DNA from: Oscillospiraceae bacterium
GTDB lineage: Bacteria; Bacillota; Clostridia; Oscillospirales; Acutalibacteraceae
Assembly: GCA_015065765.1 (NCBI GenBank)
Contig: SVPP01000016.1
Span: forward strand, 1 to 54,532
Direction of reading: 5' to 3'
Length of the DNA stretch: 54,532 bases
Shown here: one piece after another, positions 50,905 through 54,532 of the stretch
Numbering within the stretch: the first letter of the stretch is position 1
Layout of the letters: each line of letters opens with the position of its first letter
Program-made: the position numbers and the translations under genes
The notes under the pieces: generated by a model
What the model saw: the letters and a program-made list of their open reading frames with translations, nothing else
The model's database searches: none
Told to the model about the DNA's origin: nothing

Positions 50905-52698
50905 TTATTTGTAAAGAGGACCGTATGTTGCACATGCACGGTAATCCTGTCCTTCTTTGTCCATACCGAATGCGTTCCATGCAGCGGGACGGAAAATTTT
51001 TTCTTCCGGTACGTTGTGCATACAAACAGGGATTCTGAGCATTGAGCAAAGAGTGATAAGGTCTGCACCGATGTGACCGTATGTAATAGCACCGTGGTTA
51101 GCACCCCAGTTGTTCATTACATCATAAGCTGACTTAAATGCACCCTCACCTGTAAGTCTGGGAGCAAACCATGTGCAAGGCCATGTGTAGTCAGTTCTCT
51201 TCCAGAGTTTGTCTGAAACTTCATCAGGAAGTTTGACTGTGTAACCTTCAGCAAGCTGAAGCACGGGACCTACACCCTTAACAAGGTTAAGACGAAGCAT
51301 TGTAACAGGCATCTCAGCTTTTGTTTCAAAACGTGAAGAATATCCGCCGCCTCTGAAGTAGCCGTTATCAGCTGCACACCATGTTGTTGCTTTGAGCATA
51401 GCGTCGATGTCTGCATCGTTAACATCGTACCATTCTTTCATTACGGGGTTGCCGTTTTCATCTTTGCTTTCACCGCTGAAGTCAAGGCAAGCTGCACCTG
51501 AGTTAATAAGGTGGATGAATCCCTGAGATTCTTTTGCTACACCTTCAAGGTCATAGCCTGTCGCTTCCTTAACTGCTTCGGGGCTCCAATATGTACGAAC
51601 GTCAGCAAATGCCTGTGCTCTGTTTGTAAGGAGTTTACCGAAGAGCATTGAAATACCGTTGAGAACGTCGTTTTCTGTTGCAAGAATGTAAGGTTCTCTT
51701 GCGCCGTTCCAGTCAAATGTTGTGTTGAGAAGAGCTTCGGGATAGTCACAGTTGGGATAGAAGTCTGTCCACTGACGCTGACCCTGGAAGCCTGCTGCGA
51801 TAGCATTATGGCCAACCATTTCTTCTTCTCTGCCTTCGGGAAGGTTGGGGTTACCGTTCATAAGGTCTTTGATGATGCACATCATCTTAACGACGAATTC
51901 CCAATCGCTTTCCTTCTTTTCGTCTGTTGAACGAACAAATTCGGGGTTCTTATCGAAGCCTTCAGGACATTTTTCTTTTGTCCATGCAAGAGCCTTCTGA
52001 TATTCAGCCTCGTCATAGATGTTTTCAGACATTCGTCTGATGATTTCAACCTCGTCAACTGATTCAACACGCATGCCAAGATATTCTTCGATGAATTCAG
52101 GGCTGATGCTTGAGCCTGCGATACCCATACAGATTGAACCAATCTGAAGGTATGACTTACCTCTCATTGTTGCTGCTGCAACTGCTGCACGTGCAAAACG
52201 AAGGAGCTTTTCTTTAACGTCTGCAGGAATTTCTGTTGCATCACAGGGCTGAACGTCTCTGCCGTAGATACCGAATGCAGGGAGACCTTTCTGTGCATGT
52301 GCTGCAAGAACTGATGCAAGATAAACCGCACCGGGTCTTTCTGTACCGTTGAAGCCCCAAACGCCTTTGATTGTCATGGGATCCATATCCATTGTTTCTG
52401 AACCGTAGCACCAGCAAGGAGTAACTGAAAGAGTGATGTCAACGCCCTCTTTCTTGAACTTTGCTGCACATGCTGCTGTTTCGCCAACGCGGCCGATTGT
52501 TGTATCAGCGATAACTACCTTTACGGGTTCGCCGTTTGAATATTTAAGGTTTTCCTCAAAAAGAGCCTTAGCAGCCTTTGCCATATTCATTGTCTGCTCT
52601 TCAAGAGATTCTCTTACCTTGAGGGGACCTCTTCTTGCGTCAATTACGGGACGGATACCGATTACGGGATAATCGCCGACCAATCTGTTTGTTGCCAT
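50905..52698 (-). CDS. fucI: L-fucose isomerase
   Basis: FucI converts L-fucose to L-fuculose (also D-arabinose to D-ribulose). The 597-residue length is normal. Recognisable segments are [20 protein letters not shown] at the N-terminus, [36 protein letters not shown], and the metal-site region with [14 protein letters not shown] carrying the acidic ligands. The C-terminal histidine is probably in [27 protein letters not shown] precedes the ATG. It lies 25 bases after the ceramidase-like gene and before a strong terminator. No fuculokinase or aldolase is in the window. Confidence 0.94.
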   Translation of the reverse strand: MATNRLVGDYPVIGIRPVIDARRGPLKVRESLEEQTMNMAKAAKALFEENLKYSNGEPVKVVIADTTIGRVGETAACAAKFKKEGVDITLSVTPCWCYGSETMDMDPMTIKGVWGFNGTERPGAVYLASVLAAHAQKGLPAFGIYGRDVQPCDATEIPADVKEKLLRFARAAVAAATMRGKSYLQIGSICMGIAGSSISPEFIEEYLGMRVESVDEVEIIRRMSENIYDEAEYQKALAWTKEKCPEGFDKNPEFVRSTDEKKESDWEFVVKMMCIIKDLMNGNPNLPEGREEEMVGHNAIAAGFQGQRQWTDFYPNCDYPEALLNTTFDWNGAREPYILATENDVLNGISMLFGKLLTNRAQAFADVRTYWSPEAVKEATGYDLEGVAKESQGFIHLINSGAACLDFSGESKDENGNPVMKEWYDVNDADIDAMLKATTWCAADNGYFRGGGYSSRFETKAEMPVTMLRLNLVKGVGPVLQLAEGYTVKLPDEVSDKLWKRTDYTWPCTWFAPRLTGEGAFKSAYDVMNNWGANHGAITYGHIGADLITLCSMLRIPVCMHNVPEEKIFRPAAWNAFGMDKEGQDYRACATYGPLYK

Positions 52699-52723
52699 TG
52701 TAAATCTTCCTTTCAGAAATAAT

Positions 52724-54154
52724 TTATTTATTGATTTTTGACATCATGCCACGCAGCACATCTGCCATGACATGAGGAATATCCTTACCAAGACCATTTG
52801 TTTCGTGATAGTGGTTATGATCATACTTATCACGTGTGCTTGAAAGATAAGGCTGTGTAGGATGCAGAACGAAATCGTTAAGCGGAATCATGTAACCTGT
52901 CATATCGTTTGAAACACCAAACACTTCCATATTCTTATCCCCTACGATTTCGCAAAGAGGAGTTGCATTCACTTCAGGACCCACATCGTTAGGTGACTCT
53001 TCTGCTGTTGCATAGCCACCATAAATATTCTCTGTAAATGCCTCGCCCGGAATGGTGAGTATTTTCTTTGAGCCTATCTGTATGTAGTTCATTTCAGTGA
53101 GAAGAGCAAGACCTGTTTCACTTGTTTTTGAAGGATACTTAAGAGCACTGCAAACGTGAATAATTGCCATAAGTGACAGAACACCATTTGCGATAGGTGC
53201 ATAATATGGCTGATGGATAACTGTCATGTCAGCTTCAAGTTCAACATCATTATCAATAGAAAGTGCTGCTTTCGCGAGAATTTCGCCACCTTTTCTTGTT
53301 CTTTCGCGTCTGTTTTCATCAAGGTCAGCGATGTTGACAGAGGCAATTGCACCGACTGAGAACAAAACATTAGTCTTCTTTTCCTTGTTTATAGCCTCTC
53401 TGAGGAAATAAGGATAGTCCGCACTTACCTGAGAGCAATCACCGCCCATTGTGTTGGGATGTGCACTGTAATTGAGGAACCATGTTTCTTCGCTGCCATC
53501 AGAAGGAACAAAACGAAGACGTGAAAGTTTATCGTTAACTTTATTATAAGGCATTCTACCATCACTGATAGCTTCAGGAACATGGATACTACCGCTGTAA
53601 AGCTTACCTTCTTTTCTGTTTTCATAAGCCTTGACACAAACTTCTGCAATTGAGTCAATAACTTTCTGCATATATTCCTTATTTTTACCGGTTGCAGGAA
53701 GCTTACCCCAATAACCAACCGTATCAATACTTGCATGAGTGTGTGTACAGCTTACGCTTACAAGTTTACAGTTTGTTTTCTTTGTGAAGTCTGCAAGCTT
53801 TTCTCTGACAAGACTTACCTCATAACCAGTAAGGCCGATGAGGTCTGCACTGACAAGAACAATACCGCCGTCACCGCAGCCAATCCACATAGCTCTGACA
53901 GTAAGAGGATCGAGAACACCTGTAATCAGATTACCTGTTCTGTAGCCTGCAAGCCAATACTTCTTTGAAGTTACATCATCAGGCATAACTTCTTTCATTG
54001 AGAAGCCGACATTAAATATGTTACCGTCAGTGTTTTTCAGAAATGAAGGCTCTGCCACAGGGATATCAGGTGCAGTCATCTTTCTGTTTAACTTTTTACC
54101 ATGATTAATTGCAATTTTCTTTACGGCACTTGCCGCAAAATCAGCTATATTCAT
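52724..54154 (-). CDS. Neutral/alkaline ceramidase-like hydrolase
   Basis: Protein of 476 residues similar to the N-terminal catalytic domain of neutral/alkaline non-lysosomal ceramidases. It has [35 protein letters not shown], the histidine motif [18 protein letters not shown] and [21 protein letters not shown], which supply likely zinc ligands. There is no signal peptide and no C-terminal ceramidase Ig-like domain, so a cytoplasmic hydrolase of another amide or sugar substrate is more likely than sphingolipid cleavage. It is transcribed with fucI, which points towards sugar metabolism. AAAGGTAGG lies before the ATG. Confidence 0.75.
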   Translation of the reverse strand: MNIADFAASAVKKIAINHGKKLNRKMTAPDIPVAEPSFLKNTDGNIFNVGFSMKEVMPDDVTSKKYWLAGYRTGNLITGVLDPLTVRAMWIGCGDGGIVLVSADLIGLTGYEVSLVREKLADFTKKTNCKLVSVSCTHTHASIDTVGYWGKLPATGKNKEYMQKVIDSIAEVCVKAYENRKEGKLYSGSIHVPEAISDGRMPYNKVNDKLSRLRFVPSDGSEETWFLNYSAHPNTMGGDCSQVSADYPYFLREAINKEKKTNVLFSVGAIASVNIADLDENRRERTRKGGEILAKAALSIDNDVELEADMTVIHQPYYAPIANGVLSLMAIIHVCSALKYPSKTSETGLALLTEMNYIQIGSKKILTIPGEAFTENIYGGYATAEESPNDVGPEVNATPLCEIVGDKNMEVFGVSNDMTGYMIPLNDFVLHPTQPYLSSTRDKYDHNHYHETNGLGKDIPHVMADVLRGMMSKINK

Positions 54155-54199
54155 TACATTACCTACCTTTCGATATATAGCACAAAATACATCAATTAT

Positions 54200-54228
54200 A
54201 TGTTATCACTTATTAGTAAAAAAGTCAA
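54200..54228 (-). promoter_or_regulatory. Possible promoter of the ceramidase-like/fucI operon
   Basis: Minus strand TTGACT (54223-54228), 17-base spacer, TAACAT (54200-54205); the -10 is a weak match. Confidence 0.4.
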
Positions 54229-54248
54229 ATGATAATTTGTTAATAATA

Positions 54249-54287
54249 TAAAAAAGAAAACGAAGGAGTGGTTTTACCCACTCCTCC
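54249..54287 (-). terminator. Terminator of the partial dockerin gene at the window edge
   Basis: Stem GGAGGAGTGG/CCACTCCTTC with a GTAAAA loop, then TTTTCTTTTTT on the minus strand, 21 bases after the stop codon. Confidence 0.9.
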
Positions 54288-54308
54288 GGATTATATTTGA
54301 TTGTTTAA

Positions 54309-54532
54309 TCAGAACTCAATTTCGGGTGTCTGTGTGATTTCAGCATCACCATTTACATATGCTGAGATAACTGAAAGGTCGAATGAGTCAACTGCAGTGT
54401 CAACGAAAATGTCTGCTGCAAGGTAAAGTGCTGAGCCATCTTCGACTTCGATGTCACCATTGATGATTGCTGAAAGAACTGCATAGTCATACGTATCAAC
54501 AACACCGTCACCGTTCAGGTCACCGAAGATAA
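54309..54532 (-). CDS. C-terminal end of a dockerin protein (5' part outside the window)
   Basis: Open from the window edge to a TGA at 54309-54311; 74 codons are visible. They encode a dockerin: first loop GDLNGDGVVDTYDYAVLSA is canonical, while the second, ADIFVDTAVDSFDLSVISA, lacks the N and the DG of the calcium loop and looks degenerate. The protein ends EIEF. The sequence class differs from the dockerins at 30927-47630 (no NSHAR-type helix), so it may bind another cohesin. The enzyme or binding domain it belongs to cannot be seen. Confidence 0.8.
   Translation of the reverse strand, partial: IFGDLNGDGVVDTYDYAVLSAIINGDIEVEDGSALYLAADIFVDTAVDSFDLSVISAYVNGDAEITQTPEIEF

Overview
The window looks like a chromosome segment from an AT-rich gut Clostridia bacterium, probably Oscillospiraceae/Ruminococcus-like. 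The reasons are low GC, Firmicute-type AGGAGG ribosome binding sites, occasional TTG/GTG starts, an ECF transporter core module, dockerin proteins with duplicated calcium-binding loops, and Cys-rich surface repeats common in gut Firmicutes. Nearly all genes lie on the minus strand. The plus-strand exceptions are a hydroxyacid dehydrogenase, tRNA-Leu, mscL, a frameshifted secreted protein and a Gfo/Idh/MocA oxidoreductase.

Region 1 (1-7760) is one compact minus-strand operon read ruvC-ruvA-ruvB-glmM-methyltransferase-ecfA1-ecfA2-ecfT-truA. Its promoter sits just upstream of ruvC. It combines Holliday junction processing, UDP-GlcNAc synthesis, RNA modification and vitamin uptake. Region 2 (7784-13840) holds a YqeG-type phosphatase with an MFS transporter, an apparent degenerate-SDR/LicD fusion, a small membrane protein and a phosphoglucomutase-type enzyme. 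Region 3 (13864-18640) is a 1553-residue secreted GLUG beta-helix protein with a C-terminal dockerin.

Region 4 (18700-30890) is sugar catabolism. It contains a TVP38-galK-esterase operon divergent from a D-2-hydroxyacid dehydrogenase, a GH2-WYL regulator-BadF-type kinase-GH4 cluster, and a ribokinase. Embedded here are tRNA-Leu(UAG) followed by a palindrome-rich segment that duplicates the tRNA 3' end, then mscL and a secreted protein gene broken by one frameshift.

Region 5 (30893-40260) is the most unusual: four consecutive paralogous secreted dockerin proteins without any recognisable enzyme. They are assembled from a few shared modules: an ESFNPV N-domain, a FIVAR-like helical region, CCCH repeats, a second beta-rich domain, a carboxypeptidase-regulatory-like domain and a dockerin. 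One is a chimera of the other two types, and two share an almost identical 3' end including the terminator. Region 6 (40320-43360) has two sugar-phosphate isomerase/epimerase genes divergent from a Gfo/Idh/MocA oxidoreductase, with overlapping promoters and a perfect inverted-repeat operator. Region 7 (43377-50830) is a probable TetR-nucleotidase-dockerin-dockerin operon, with a palindrome inside the tetR promoter. Region 8 (50853-54532) is a ceramidase-like gene plus L-fucose isomerase, then the end of an eighth dockerin protein that runs off the window.

No cohesin or scaffoldin is visible, so the partner of these dockerins must lie elsewhere. No CRISPR array, insertion sequence, rRNA or phage gene was seen. 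Product names rest on motif recognition by eye, with no database search.
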